Assembly (NCBI GenBank): GCA_024398295.1
Contig: JAKSJL010000004.1
Coordinates: 1-61,835 of the forward strand
Reading direction: 5' to 3'
Length of the DNA: 61,835 nucleotides
Origin: Bacteroidales bacterium
GTDB taxonomy: Bacteria > Bacteroidota > Bacteroidia > Bacteroidales > UBA932
The translations under genes and the position numbers were made by a program. Every line of letters starts with the position of its first letter. The first letter of the stretch is position 1. The notes beneath the pieces are model-generated. The model did no database searches, was not told the origin of the DNA, and was given only the letters and a program-made list of their open reading frames with translations. Shown here piece after piece: positions 35,228 to 43,727 of this stretch.

Positions 35228-35260
35228 AATGAGCCGACCCCTATCAGGGATCGGCTCATT
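35228..35260 (-). terminator. Intrinsic terminator of the sugar/FKBP/DUF3127 operon
   Basis: 15-base arms aatgagccgacccct (35228-35242) and agggatcggctcatt (35246-35260) pair with one mismatch around a 3-base loop. Read on the minus strand, a long T-rich tract follows (complement of 35205-35227). It lies 18 nt after the DUF3127 stop. Confidence 0.9.
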
Positions 35261-35277
35261 AAATATTGATTCTATCT

Positions 35278-35664
35278 CTAGAATGGCATGTCGTCAGACA
35301 GATCTGCAGGCATGTCACCAAGTGAAGGTGCAGGGGCTACTGGAGCGGCGTATGCAGGTGCCTGGACCGGCGCCTGTGCAGCGCCAGGCTGAGACAGCTT
35401 CCATACACGAAGGTCAGTGTACCATCTGCCGTTGAACTCGCGGGATCTCACATTGAATGCGACCTTGACAGAGTCACCCACCTGGAATCTGGCGAGTTCG
35501 TCTACCTTGTCCTGGCCGAAAACTGAGAAGCAAGCATCTGCAGGATAGTTACCGTCCTGATACTCCACTACAAAACTCTGGCTGACCCAAGCTCCCCTGG
35601 CAGAGTTTCCGCTCTGTGCAGGGAGTTTGGTTTTTACCTTTCCTTCAAGTTCGAATGTAGGCAT
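35278..35664 (-). CDS. DUF3127 protein with SSB-like acidic tail
   Basis: 128 residues. The core (1-90) is the Bacteroidota DUF3127 domain (FELEGKVKTKLPAQSG, RGAWVSQSFVVEYQDG, FSVFGQDKVDELARFQVGDSVKVAFNV, NGRWYTDLRVWKL), predicted OB-fold. An Ala/Pro linker (94-112) leads to the tip LSDDMPF, which matches the SSB C-terminal peptide (DDDIPF in E. coli) that recruits repair and replication proteins. A single-strand DNA-binding role is therefore plausible but inferred. Last gene of the operon, 5 nt after the FKBP gene. Confidence 0.85.
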   Translation of the reverse strand: MPTFELEGKVKTKLPAQSGNSARGAWVSQSFVVEYQDGNYPADACFSVFGQDKVDELARFQVGDSVKVAFNVRSREFNGRWYTDLRVWKLSQPGAAQAPVQAPAYAAPVAPAPSLGDMPADLSDDMPF

Positions 35665-35669
35665 AACGA

Positions 35670-36434
35670 TTACTCAGCTTTTTCTACGAAGTGCTTAACG
35701 TCGATAACGTCTACGTCGAAGATAAGTGTAGAGTTTGGCTTGAGGATAGCAGAAACTGCATTCTCGCCATAACCGAGCTCAGAAGGGATGAAGAGCTGGA
35801 TCTTACCGCCCTTACCTACGAGCTGAAGGCCCTCACCGAAGCCCTTGACCACACCCTCGAGAGGGAATGAAACTGGCTCTCTGTCCTCAGTAACCTCGTC
35901 GAAGGTCTCACCTGCGATGGTGGTACCCTTGTAACGAACTACAACGGTATCCTTAAGGCTTGTAGCCTTGTCGGTACCCTCCTCGATGATCTTGTACTGG
36001 AGGCCGCTCTCAGTGGTCTGAACGCCAGCCTTCTTCGCATTTGCCTCGAGGAACTTCTGACCATCAGCCTTGGCCTGGAGACCAACGAGCTTCTGACGGT
36101 TAGAAAGGTAGTTGTTGAACAGGTCGTTCATGAGAGCTGGATCGATCTTGAACTGCTTGCCGAAGTCAGGATCCATACGGGCATCACCTTCTGCCTTGAT
36201 GAAGTCCTGCATACCCTTCTTGATCATAGCGTAGTCAAGCTCACCGAAATCATAGTTCTTGATGAAGCTACCGAAGTTCACACCTACGAGATAAGCTACT
36301 GAATCCTTAGTAGCCTTTGAAGGGGTAAGAGACTCGATGGTCTCCTCACCCTCTACTGCAACACCCTTGGTAGAGGTGCATGCAATTGCTGCAAGGCCGA
36401 TGAGGCCTGCAAAAAGGAATTTTCTTGCTTTCAT
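35670..36434 (-). CDS. FKBP-type peptidyl-prolyl cis-trans isomerase lipoprotein
   Basis: 254 residues; lipoprotein signal with C19 (GLAAIAC). An FkpA-like helical dimerisation domain (about 45-145, SVAYLVGVNFGSFIKNYDFG; FLEANAKKAGVQTTESGLQYKI) leads into a C-terminal FKBP domain (VVVRYKGTTIAGETFDE, FPLEGVVKGFGEGLQLVGKGGKIQLFIPSELGYGE, LIFDVDVIDV). It acts as an envelope foldase and chaperone. It is third in the transporter-ROK-FKBP-DUF3127 row, 29 nt after the ROK gene. Confidence 0.93.
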   Translation of the reverse strand: MKARKFLFAGLIGLAAIACTSTKGVAVEGEETIESLTPSKATKDSVAYLVGVNFGSFIKNYDFGELDYAMIKKGMQDFIKAEGDARMDPDFGKQFKIDPALMNDLFNNYLSNRQKLVGLQAKADGQKFLEANAKKAGVQTTESGLQYKIIEEGTDKATSLKDTVVVRYKGTTIAGETFDEVTEDREPVSFPLEGVVKGFGEGLQLVGKGGKIQLFIPSELGYGENAVSAILKPNSTLIFDVDVIDVKHFVEKAE

Positions 36435-36463
36435 ATCTAATCTTACTTTTTAAAGCCCAAACA

Positions 36464-37426
36464 TTAAAGCTCCCATGCGAGAGCAGATGCACCGAGAATA
36501 GCCGCATCAGACTCCTTAAGCTCTGAGAACACGATCTTCACCTTGTTCTTCCAGATCTTGAGGACGTTCTCGTTCATCGCGGTCATCATAGGCTCATAGA
36601 GGAACTCCTTCGCACGAGCAAGACCACCGAAGAGGACGATAGCCTCTGGCGCGCTGAATGCGATAAAGTCAGCGAATGTACGGCCGAGAAGGTTTCCAGT
36701 GTACTGGAAAACGCGGAGTGCGAGAGCGTCGCCTGCCTTTGCTGCCTCGTATACATCCTTTGACGAGATCTTCTCTACGTCTCTGAGGGCTGATGGCTCA
36801 TTTGAAGCCTCAAGCCACTCGCGAGCGGTACGAGCTACGCCGATAGCTGAGCAATATGCCTCGAGACAGCCAGTTCTACCACAGCCACAAGGACGGCCGT
36901 TCTGTCTGATAGCTGTAACGTGACCAAGCTCACCTGCGAAACCGTCATGTCCATAAACCACCTTACCATCGATAACGATACCGCTACCTACACCGGTACC
37001 AAGGGTGATCATGATGAAATTCTTCATACCACGTGCTGCGCCGTATGCCATCTCACCCTGAGCGGCTGCGTTTGCATCATTTGTAAGGCTTACAGGAAGA
37101 CCTACGTTTGCGGTAAGCATCTCAGAGAACTTGACTGCTGAATCAGCAGCCCAAGCGAGGTTTGGTGCGAATGCCACCTCACCGGTATAGTAATTACCAT
37201 TTGGTGCGCCGACGCCGATACCACGGATATCATCGAACTCCTTGCCTGCATCCTTGATACAGCCCTTGATAGCGTCACCGAGAGCTGAGATGAATGCATT
37301 TGCATCCTTTCCGTAAACATCTGAACGGATAACGCACTGCGCGAGAACCTCACCACGTGCATCTACTACACCAATCTTTGAAGTCTGTCCACCGACATCA
37401 ACTCCTACTACAAACTGTTTTGACAT
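36464..37426 (-). CDS. ROK family sugar kinase (glucokinase-like)
   Basis: 320 residues: N-terminal phosphate-binding motif GVDVGGQTSKIGVVD, LTNDANAAAQGEMAYG, ITLGTGVGSGIVIDGKVVYG, HVTA and the ROK zinc motif CGCGRTGCLEAY. It phosphorylates a hexose with ATP, glucose or an amino-sugar being most likely. The immediately upstream FucP-type permease (25 nt away) makes uptake plus phosphorylation of a free sugar the natural reading. All motifs intact, normal length. Confidence 0.92.
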   Translation of the reverse strand: MSKQFVVGVDVGGQTSKIGVVDARGEVLAQCVIRSDVYGKDANAFISALGDAIKGCIKDAGKEFDDIRGIGVGAPNGNYYTGEVAFAPNLAWAADSAVKFSEMLTANVGLPVSLTNDANAAAQGEMAYGAARGMKNFIMITLGTGVGSGIVIDGKVVYGHDGFAGELGHVTAIRQNGRPCGCGRTGCLEAYCSAIGVARTAREWLEASNEPSALRDVEKISSKDVYEAAKAGDALALRVFQYTGNLLGRTFADFIAFSAPEAIVLFGGLARAKEFLYEPMMTAMNENVLKIWKNKVKIVFSELKESDAAILGASALAWEL

Positions 37427-37451
37427 ATTCTGAATGTATTTTTCTGATTAA

Positions 37452-38714
37452 TTAGTCAACCTTGATGTCCTTGTTTACGTTCTTGCTACCTACGAGAGCG
37501 TAGAATACGAGGTAGAGGAGGCAAGCGATAAGGAACCAGTAGCTCTGTACAGCACCGATCTTGTCAGCGAGAAGGTTCTGGAGGAATGGGATGATACCAC
37601 CACCACAAACAAGTGTCATGAAGATACCTGATGCAGCTGCAGTATACTTACCGAGGCCCTCAGCAGCGAGGTTGAAGATAGCACCCCACATGACTGAAGT
37701 ACAGAGACCACAGAGAGTGATGAAGATGAGTGCTACAGGAAGCTCCTTGCCGAACATAGCGATCTTTGCGGTCTCAGGGCTGAAGATGAATGCGATGAGA
37801 AGGACGATAGCTGCAATGGCAGTAGCTGAAAGCATAGCCTTTGAAGATACCTTTCCACCGATAGCGCCACCTGCGAGACGGCCAAGCATCATGCAGAACC
37901 AGTAAGCACCGATCATGGTACCAGTAAGAGCTGCACCGATAGCTGGGATGCTTGAGAAGTGGAGGTTTGCGGTATTTGGAATACCAACCTCGATACCTAC
38001 GTAGAAGAAGATAGCGATAGCGCCGAGAACGAAATGACGGAATGAAAGTGGGCCATTTGGATCCTTTGCTACCTTGCCAGCCTTGCGGGCTGCCTTCTCC
38101 TCTGCAGTCTCCATATGAGGCTCAGGGATGTTTGTGAGAGCAATGATGACAGCTGCGATAGCGAAGATGACCATAGCGATGATCATAGCTGGAGCTGCGT
38201 CCTTTACAGTAGCGTTTGAAGCCTCGCCACCGATGAGGTAACCGAGAAGGATAGGTGCGATAGTACCACCGACTGAGTTACATGAACCACCGAGCTGGAT
38301 GAGACGGTTACCCTTGTTACCACCACCACCGAGGGTGTTAAGCATAGGGTTTACCACGATGTTAAGCATACACATAGAGAAACCAGCGATGAATGCTCCG
38401 ATTACATACACGAGGAAAGACTGTGCAGGACCAGAGATCCACTGAACTGCTACTCCGACGAGGCCTACGATCACAGCAGCGAGTGCAGTGAACTTGTAGC
38501 CCTTGCGCTTGAGGATGAGACCAGCAGGGATACCCATGCAAGCATAAGCGATGAAGTTGGCAAGTGTGCCAAGCTGTGAAAGTGCTGCGGAAGCTCCGAA
38601 CTGTGCGCTGACGATAACTCCCATTGAACCTGCGAAGTTTGTAACGAACGCGATCATGAAGAAGAGCGCGAACATCACGATGATAGCAGGAAGATTGCTG
38701 TTTTTGTTACTCAT
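37452..38714 (-). CDS. FucP/GluP-type sugar transporter (MFS)
   Basis: 420 residues with about 12 membrane helices; N-terminal helix PAIIVMFALFFMIAFVTNFAG, then GTLANFIAYACMGIPAGLILKRKGYKFTAL and the FHS-family segment NPMLNTLGGGGNKGNRLIQLGGSCNSVGG. A charged cytoplasmic loop (METAEEKAARKAGKVAKDP) separates the two halves. Sugar:proton symport of glucose, galactose or fucose is the family role; with a ROK kinase downstream, glucose or a hexosamine is favoured. First gene of its operon; a candidate promoter and palindrome lie just upstream. Confidence 0.92.
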   Translation of the reverse strand: MSNKNSNLPAIIVMFALFFMIAFVTNFAGSMGVIVSAQFGASAALSQLGTLANFIAYACMGIPAGLILKRKGYKFTALAAVIVGLVGVAVQWISGPAQSFLVYVIGAFIAGFSMCMLNIVVNPMLNTLGGGGNKGNRLIQLGGSCNSVGGTIAPILLGYLIGGEASNATVKDAAPAMIIAMVIFAIAAVIIALTNIPEPHMETAEEKAARKAGKVAKDPNGPLSFRHFVLGAIAIFFYVGIEVGIPNTANLHFSSIPAIGAALTGTMIGAYWFCMMLGRLAGGAIGGKVSSKAMLSATAIAAIVLLIAFIFSPETAKIAMFGKELPVALIFITLCGLCTSVMWGAIFNLAAEGLGKYTAAASGIFMTLVCGGGIIPFLQNLLADKIGAVQSYWFLIACLLYLVFYALVGSKNVNKDIKVD

Positions 38715-38741
38715 TATGTTTAGTTTTTATTGGTTTGTCCT

Positions 38742-38757
38742 TAATTGTAAACAATTA
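38742..38757. promoter_or_regulatory. 16-bp palindrome, candidate operator of the sugar operon
   Basis: taattgt-aa-acaatta on the plus strand: 7-bp perfect arms with a 2-bp centre. It sits at the predicted transcription start of the FucP-type gene, 28 nt before the ATG, a good place for a repressor. The regulator is not in the window. Confidence 0.5.
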
Positions 38758-38762
38758 GCCCA

Positions 38763-38793
38763 CTAAATTACATAAAAAAATTGACATCTCAAT
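38763..38793 (-). promoter_or_regulatory. Candidate promoter of the sugar-transporter operon
   Basis: Minus strand: TTG, 19 nt, TAATTTAG (38763-38770), one base off TAnnTTTG. Start near 38758, leader about 44 nt, overlapping the palindrome at 38742-38757. Confidence 0.45.
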
Positions 38794-38908
38794 CAAAAGC
38801 GTCGCACAAAGAATCAATTCGTAATCCCACACGACGATTTCAATTTATAATCTAAAATTTTAAAATCGTTAAATTTTCAAAAATTGAAATTAAATTTCTC
38901 TAAAATAG

Positions 38909-38939
38909 TTGCAGGTTTAAATTTATATGCATACATTTG
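38909..38939 (+). promoter_or_regulatory. Promoter of a predicted small RNA
   Basis: TTG (38909-38911), 20 nt, TACATTTG (38932-38939): exact -7 consensus and the same spacing as the yigZ-like and rdgB promoters in this window. No protein gene lies downstream on this strand. Confidence 0.65.
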
Positions 38940-38943
38940 CAGT

Positions 38944-39035
38944 GGACATAAGAAATTCGTTTCATGTCTATTTGTTAAGTTCGTTTTATATACGAAGCGG
39001 CATCCTTGGGGGAAGGATGCCGCTTCTTCATTTTA
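38944..39035 (+). ncRNA. Predicted small RNA, about 85-90 nt
   Basis: A transcript starting near 38944 would contain a 5' hairpin (GACAT 38945-38949 with ATGTC 38964-38968; GAAA 38952-38955 with TTTC 38960-38963; UUCG tetraloop 38956-38959; AA bulge), a 25-nt A/U-rich single-stranded stretch, and a 14-bp perfect stem with GGGGG loop (38994-39026) followed by ttcatttta. Promoter, structured body and terminator together predict an independent RNA. It lies between a sugar-uptake operon and a hexosaminidase gene, so a role in sugar regulation is possible. Not matched to a known family. Confidence 0.55.
38994..39026. terminator. Intrinsic terminator (small RNA and/or GH20 gene)
   Basis: gaagcggcatcctt (38994-39007) / aaggatgccgcttc (39013-39026): 14 perfect base pairs, 5-base loop. 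The T-rich run is on the plus-strand side (ttcatttta), favouring the small RNA; on the minus strand it lies 20 nt after the GH20 stop and may act there too. Confidence 0.85.
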
Positions 39036-39046
39036 TGTAGGACTAC

Positions 39047-41155
39047 CTACTGTCTTTTTCTGTAGCAGATACCATTGGCCTCATAGTAAGGCATCTCATG
39101 CTCGACCACCTTGCTGTAGAAGCGGTTGAAGTCGTCCATGAACTCAGGGGCATCCGACTGGCCTATGCCCTCCCATGCTGGGCTAGCGTTCCAGCCACGC
39201 TCGAAGACGCCGAGCATCTTAGGGAAGATGTAGTATGTGACATAGTCATAGTTACGGATGGTCTCGGTCCAGAGCTGAACCTGCACACCGATGATGTTCT
39301 GCTTCTTCACGAGGACTTCCTTGCCCTCGGTGACATTTGACAGATCCTTGATCTTTCCGTAGTCATCCCATCTTACAGACCTGTAGAGATCGAAAGGAAG
39401 GAGCGAGAATGCCCTTCTCTCGTCCACGAAGCCACCCCACTGGTGACCGCGCTCATTCCTGTCATGATTATATGCGAGATCCGCATAGGTATTTGTCACA
39501 TTTGAGAGCACTACAGGCACATCCATGTTTGCCTGCTTATAAGGAAGAGTCTCACGAGAACCAATTGTACTCCAAATATTTACGGATCCGAGACGACCAT
39601 CGATCAGACGGTTGAAGACACGGGTATCGATGTTCTGGGTGATCTCCTGCCAGCCGTCGAGAGCGACGCCATGGGCGTCTGCGATATCCATCATGCGGTT
39701 GATGAAATAGCCCTTGAGGAGGTTTGTGTCAGAAAGGCCATCTGGGTTATCCTCACGCAGCTTCACGAGCAGCTCCTGGCATGCAGGCGAACCGAGCCAT
39801 GCGCCATGTGCCACCTCGTCGCCACCGATGTGGATGGAAGGAAGCGGAGCGCCAGCCTCTGCGTACACCGATACCATGGATGCGAACACCTTGTCAAAGA
39901 AGGTGTATGTCGACTCGAGAGCCACATTCACAGCATTGTCAGGATAATCCTGGACAGACATGTACTTAGATGTGTCGGAAGCCTCATAGAGGAGGCATGA
40001 GTCATCACCTGTGACCTCGAAGCGATGCTGCATGGCCTTGATGCATGCGCGAGAATGGCCAGGGCAGTCAAACTCCGGAATCACGCGGATATGGTGAGCA
40101 TTTGCGCACTTGAGGATCTCGATGTAGTCCTCCTTGGTGTAGTAGCCATTTGAGCAAGCGTCCTTCGAGTTATAAAGGCAGCTGTATGAAGGCTCCAAAG
40201 CCACTGGCTCTGAGATGCTTCCATCCTCATTGATGACAGGGAGCGCATGGAATGCGCCAAATGAGGTGAGCTCAGGGAGGCCATCCACTGCGACTCTCCA
40301 GCCTTCATCGTCACCGAGGTGGAGATGGAGGACATTGAGCTTATACCTTGACATCAGGTCAATGAACTTGAGGACATTGTCCTTAGTGGTGAAATTACGC
40401 GATACGTCGAGCATGACACCTCTATATGGAAGGTCAGGCCAGTCCTCGATCTGCACTGCAGGGACTGTGGCGCCAGCATTGGAAATAATATTGTCAATGG
40501 TCACGCCTGCATAGTATGCGCCATCCTCATCAGAAGCCTCCACATTCACGCCATCCTTCGAGATGGTGAGTCTGTAGTAGCCTGGCACGCCCTCCACCTT
40601 GTGGTAGTTTGCGACAGCCTCAGCCCTCCAGTCCTTAGACTCCAGGGCAATGCTCTCGTCACCGGCCTCCACCTTCTTCACAGCAGGGATGATGTCGTAA
40701 GGAGCGACCTCAACCTTGGTATACTCGAAGTTCGGAATGGTCTCGGTAGGAAGGAAGCTGTACTCTACAGGAATGTCGACAGTCTTTCCGTCGGCGGTCT
40801 GGAGGCTGAAGCCTTCAGGAGCCCAGCTCAGACGAGGAAGCGGTCTGGAGAGATATCTGACCACAATCGAGTCAGCGCTCTCCTCGGTAGGGATAAGGCG
40901 ATAAAGGGTTCCGTTCACATGCTTCACGTCGGCGGTAGATCCCTCCTGGACATTCACCGCACATCTGAACATACCGAACCATACAGACCAGTCAAGGCCC
41001 TTAGGCGGATTAACCACTACGATGGTATGACAGGCAAGACCTGTCTCTGGGTCTGTCGCGCCCTCACGGAACTTCACGGAAACCTGGTTTCCGCAAGAAG
41101 TAAAAATGGCTATGGCCGCAAGGGCCACAGCCACGAAATGAAATATGCTTTTCAT
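39047..41155 (-). CDS. Beta-N-acetylhexosaminidase lipoprotein, GH20
   Basis: 702 residues; lipoprotein signal with C21 (AIFTSC). A beta-rich N-terminal half includes a GH20b-like domain (YHKVEGVPGYYRLTISKDG...AYYAGVTIDNII), then the GH20 barrel starting RGVMLDVSRNF, with LHLHLGDDEGWRV, EFDCPGHSRA and the catalytic pair D446-E447 in HIGGDEVAHGAW; Trp residues near the end line the pocket. It removes terminal GlcNAc or GalNAc from host glycans or chitobiose-type oligosaccharides at the cell surface or in the periplasm. Its ATG overlaps the stop of the acyl-CoA synthetase gene (TAATG), so translation is coupled. Confidence 0.93.
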   Translation of the reverse strand: MKSIFHFVAVALAAIAIFTSCGNQVSVKFREGATDPETGLACHTIVVVNPPKGLDWSVWFGMFRCAVNVQEGSTADVKHVNGTLYRLIPTEESADSIVVRYLSRPLPRLSWAPEGFSLQTADGKTVDIPVEYSFLPTETIPNFEYTKVEVAPYDIIPAVKKVEAGDESIALESKDWRAEAVANYHKVEGVPGYYRLTISKDGVNVEASDEDGAYYAGVTIDNIISNAGATVPAVQIEDWPDLPYRGVMLDVSRNFTTKDNVLKFIDLMSRYKLNVLHLHLGDDEGWRVAVDGLPELTSFGAFHALPVINEDGSISEPVALEPSYSCLYNSKDACSNGYYTKEDYIEILKCANAHHIRVIPEFDCPGHSRACIKAMQHRFEVTGDDSCLLYEASDTSKYMSVQDYPDNAVNVALESTYTFFDKVFASMVSVYAEAGAPLPSIHIGGDEVAHGAWLGSPACQELLVKLREDNPDGLSDTNLLKGYFINRMMDIADAHGVALDGWQEITQNIDTRVFNRLIDGRLGSVNIWSTIGSRETLPYKQANMDVPVVLSNVTNTYADLAYNHDRNERGHQWGGFVDERRAFSLLPFDLYRSVRWDDYGKIKDLSNVTEGKEVLVKKQNIIGVQVQLWTETIRNYDYVTYYIFPKMLGVFERGWNASPAWEGIGQSDAPEFMDDFNRFYSKVVEHEMPYYEANGICYRKRQ

Positions 41156-43068
41156 TAAAGTGATGCTATGTTCTTTTCGTTGAGAAGCTCCTTTCCCTCT
41201 GGGGTGTAAGCATACTCGATGCGGTCAGCATAGAACTTCTCTACCTTTCCACGAACGACCTTCATGGTACTGTTCACCAGACCATCCTTCTCAGAGAACT
41301 GCTCAGGAAGCACTGCGAGTGCTGCAGGGAGCCATCTCTCAGGGAAGAGACCCTCATGTGAACCACCCTTCTTGTATGAATCCACCTCTGCCTGGATCTT
41401 CTTGAGCATAAGCACCTTAGCCTCCTTCGACTGAGGATCGAGGCTTGCATCCACGCTCTTCACATACTCCTTGAGGGCATCCTTGTTCGGAACCACGAGA
41501 GCGATGGTGTAAGGGTTCATATCGTTGTGGAGGATACAGTTGTCGATGTACTTGCTACCATCGGTAAGACCATCCTCGAAGCCTTCTGGAGAATACTTCT
41601 CACCATCAGGAGAGATAAGCAGGGACTTGAAACGTCCGGTCACATAGAGGAAACGAGGATCCTCAGGGCAGATGTAACCCATATCACCGGTATGGAGCCA
41701 GCCGTCAACGACTGTCTTCGCGGTAGACTCTGGGTTCTTCCAGTATCCTGCCATGACATTCTCACCCTTGATCACGATCTCACCGCGCTCGCCGTGAGGG
41801 AGGACATTGCCCTCGCCGTCACAGATCTTTGTCTCCATAGGAGATACGAGGCGACCTGATGAGCCGAAGCGCGCTGCAGTAGCAGAGTTCGCACAGATGA
41901 TAGGGGTAGCCTCAGAGAGACCGTAGCCCTGGAAGATAGGAATGCCGATAGCGCAGAAGAAGCGCTGGAGCTCGATGTCGAGGAGGGCACCTCCACCGAC
42001 GAAGAAGAGCATACGGCCACCGAGGCCTTCACGCACTGTCTTGAAGATGAGCTTGTCGAAGAGGAGCATGAGAGGCTTGCGCCAGAACTGGAGACCTCCG
42101 CGGTTATAGTACTCCTTGTTATATGCGATGGCATTCTTCACTGCGAAGTTGAAGAGCTTCTGAACGGTAGGGCCCTTCTTCTTGATGCCATTCTCGATGT
42201 TCTTCTTGAAGTTACGGGAGATGGCTGGAACCGAAAGCATCACATGAGGCTTGATCTCCTGGATGGCGATAGGAAGGTTCTTGAGTGTAAGCAGAGGGGT
42301 CTTTCCTACAGGTACTGTAGCAATGCTTCCGCCATAGGTCATCATGGTGTACAGACCAGCCACGTGTGCGAAGCAATGGTCAAGTGGAAGCACGATGAGC
42401 ATGGTGGAACCGTCTGGGATGGAGATCACAGATGCGCCCTGCGCCACGTTCGCCGTGTAGTTTCTGTGTGTAAGGACGATACCCTTAGGATCTGCAGTGG
42501 TTCCTGATGTATAGGTGATGTTTGCAGGATCGTCTGGCTGGATGGAAGCGATGCGCTCCTCAAGCTCCTGAGCATGGTCTGCGAGGAAATCCACACCCAT
42601 CTCACGTACCTTGGAGATAGTGATCTCGTTTTCCTGGAGATCTGCGATGTCGTCGAGGACAATGACCTTCTCCACCAATGGGCAGTTAGCAACTGTCTTT
42701 CTAACCTTAGGGAGCTGCTGTTCTGAAGCCACGACGAAACGCGCGTCTGAGTGGGTGATTCTGAAGAGGAGGTCATTTGTCTCCTCAAGCTTGATGGAGA
42801 GCGGAACGTCTGCTCCACCGGCGTAGAGGATACCGAGCTCTGAAAGTACCCAGAGGTTTCTTCCCTCTGAGATGAGAGCTACTCTGTCACCCTTCTGAAG
42901 GCCGAGTGCCATGAAACCTGCTGCGAGGATACGGCTCTCCTTTCTGGTCTTCTCGAATGAAGTCTCTGTCCAGACTCCGTCCACCTTCTCACGAAGGTAT
43001 GTACGGTCTGCGTATTTCTTAGTGTAGTGCTCGACAAAGTCGATGATGGTCCATCTTTCTGCTGACAT
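41155..43068 (-). CDS. Long-chain fatty acid-CoA ligase (AMP-forming)
   Basis: 637 residues of the ANL superfamily. Motifs: P-loop YTSGTTADPKGIVLTHRN, FFVGGGALLDIELQRFFCAIG, FQGYGLSEATPII, WLHTGDMGYI and a C-terminal GRFKSLLISPDGEKYSPEGFEDGL. It activates fatty acids to acyl-CoA at the membrane. The A-motif and adenylation-site residues are present. It stands between two deoxynucleoside kinases and GH20, with 11 nt and -1 nt gaps, a functionally mixed operon. Confidence 0.93.
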   Translation of the reverse strand: MSAERWTIIDFVEHYTKKYADRTYLREKVDGVWTETSFEKTRKESRILAAGFMALGLQKGDRVALISEGRNLWVLSELGILYAGGADVPLSIKLEETNDLLFRITHSDARFVVASEQQLPKVRKTVANCPLVEKVIVLDDIADLQENEITISKVREMGVDFLADHAQELEERIASIQPDDPANITYTSGTTADPKGIVLTHRNYTANVAQGASVISIPDGSTMLIVLPLDHCFAHVAGLYTMMTYGGSIATVPVGKTPLLTLKNLPIAIQEIKPHVMLSVPAISRNFKKNIENGIKKKGPTVQKLFNFAVKNAIAYNKEYYNRGGLQFWRKPLMLLFDKLIFKTVREGLGGRMLFFVGGGALLDIELQRFFCAIGIPIFQGYGLSEATPIICANSATAARFGSSGRLVSPMETKICDGEGNVLPHGERGEIVIKGENVMAGYWKNPESTAKTVVDGWLHTGDMGYICPEDPRFLYVTGRFKSLLISPDGEKYSPEGFEDGLTDGSKYIDNCILHNDMNPYTIALVVPNKDALKEYVKSVDASLDPQSKEAKVLMLKKIQAEVDSYKKGGSHEGLFPERWLPAALAVLPEQFSEKDGLVNSTMKVVRGKVEKFYADRIEYAYTPEGKELLNEKNIASL

Positions 43069-43079
43069 AAATTGGCTTT

Positions 43080-43712
43080 TTAGATTTTAGTTTCTGATGA
43101 TGGGAACAGACCGAAGAGCTGTGCGTCGATCATGTTCGTTACTTTCTCGAAATCCTCAGGTCTGTTCGCGAACTTGATGTTATCGGCGTCGATGACAAGG
43201 AGTTCTCCCTTATAGCCATCGATCCACTCATCATACCTGTTATTCAGACCTGTAAGATAGTCAATACGGATGCTCTTCTCATACTCGCGACCTCTCTTCT
43301 GGATCTGTGAGACGAGGTTCGGGATGGAAGACTTGAGATAGATAAGAAGGTCTGGAGCCTTCACCATGGACATCATGAGGTCGAACAGGTCCTGATAGTT
43401 CTCGAAGTCCCTGGTGCTCATGAGACCCATCTCATGGAGGTTCGGAGCGAAGATCCTGGCATCCTCATAGATGGTGCGGTCCTGGATGATGATGTCCTCC
43501 GACTTGGAGATGTCCACCACATCCTTGAAACGCTTGTTAAGGAAGTAGATCTGGAGATTGAATGACCATCTTTCCATATCCTCATAGTAATCCGCGAGGT
43601 ATGGGTTATAGTCTACAGACTCGAACTTGGGGGTCCATCCGTAGTGTGCTGCAAGCATCTTGGTGAGCGTGGTCTTTCCGCTACCGATATTTCCGGCTAT
43701 CGCAATGTGCAT
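43080..43712 (-). CDS. Deoxynucleoside kinase (second copy)
   Basis: 210 residues of the dNK/dGK-dAK family: P-loop GNIGSGKTTLT (8-18), YNPYLADYYED, QDRTIYEDARIFA (DR-type motif), PDLLIYLKSSIPNLVSQIQKRGREYE lid region. It phosphorylates deoxyribonucleosides for salvage. Highly similar to the gene 15 nt upstream, so a tandem duplication; members of such pairs in other bacteria prefer different purine deoxynucleosides. Which base each uses cannot be read here. Confidence 0.93.
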   Translation of the reverse strand: MHIAIAGNIGSGKTTLTKMLAAHYGWTPKFESVDYNPYLADYYEDMERWSFNLQIYFLNKRFKDVVDISKSEDIIIQDRTIYEDARIFAPNLHEMGLMSTRDFENYQDLFDLMMSMVKAPDLLIYLKSSIPNLVSQIQKRGREYEKSIRIDYLTGLNNRYDEWIDGYKGELLVIDADNIKFANRPEDFEKVTNMIDAQLFGLFPSSETKI

Positions 43713-43727
43713 ATCGTTATGTTTTTA

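Larger units (their letters stand above)
38715..39046. other. 332-base intergenic region
   Basis: A gap between two leftward genes. It holds, from left to right: a palindrome and promoter for the sugar-transporter operon (38742-38793), an A/T-rich stretch with no recognised signal (38795-38908), a strong rightward promoter (38909-38939), and a predicted small RNA ending in a perfect terminator (38944-39035). No protein gene was found in it. Confidence 0.7.

Noticed and set aside
38884..39129. 81-codon plus-strand ORF across the intergenic hairpin
   Set aside because: Runs through the terminator stem into the antisense of GH20 and shows no protein-like pattern; a small RNA explains the region better.
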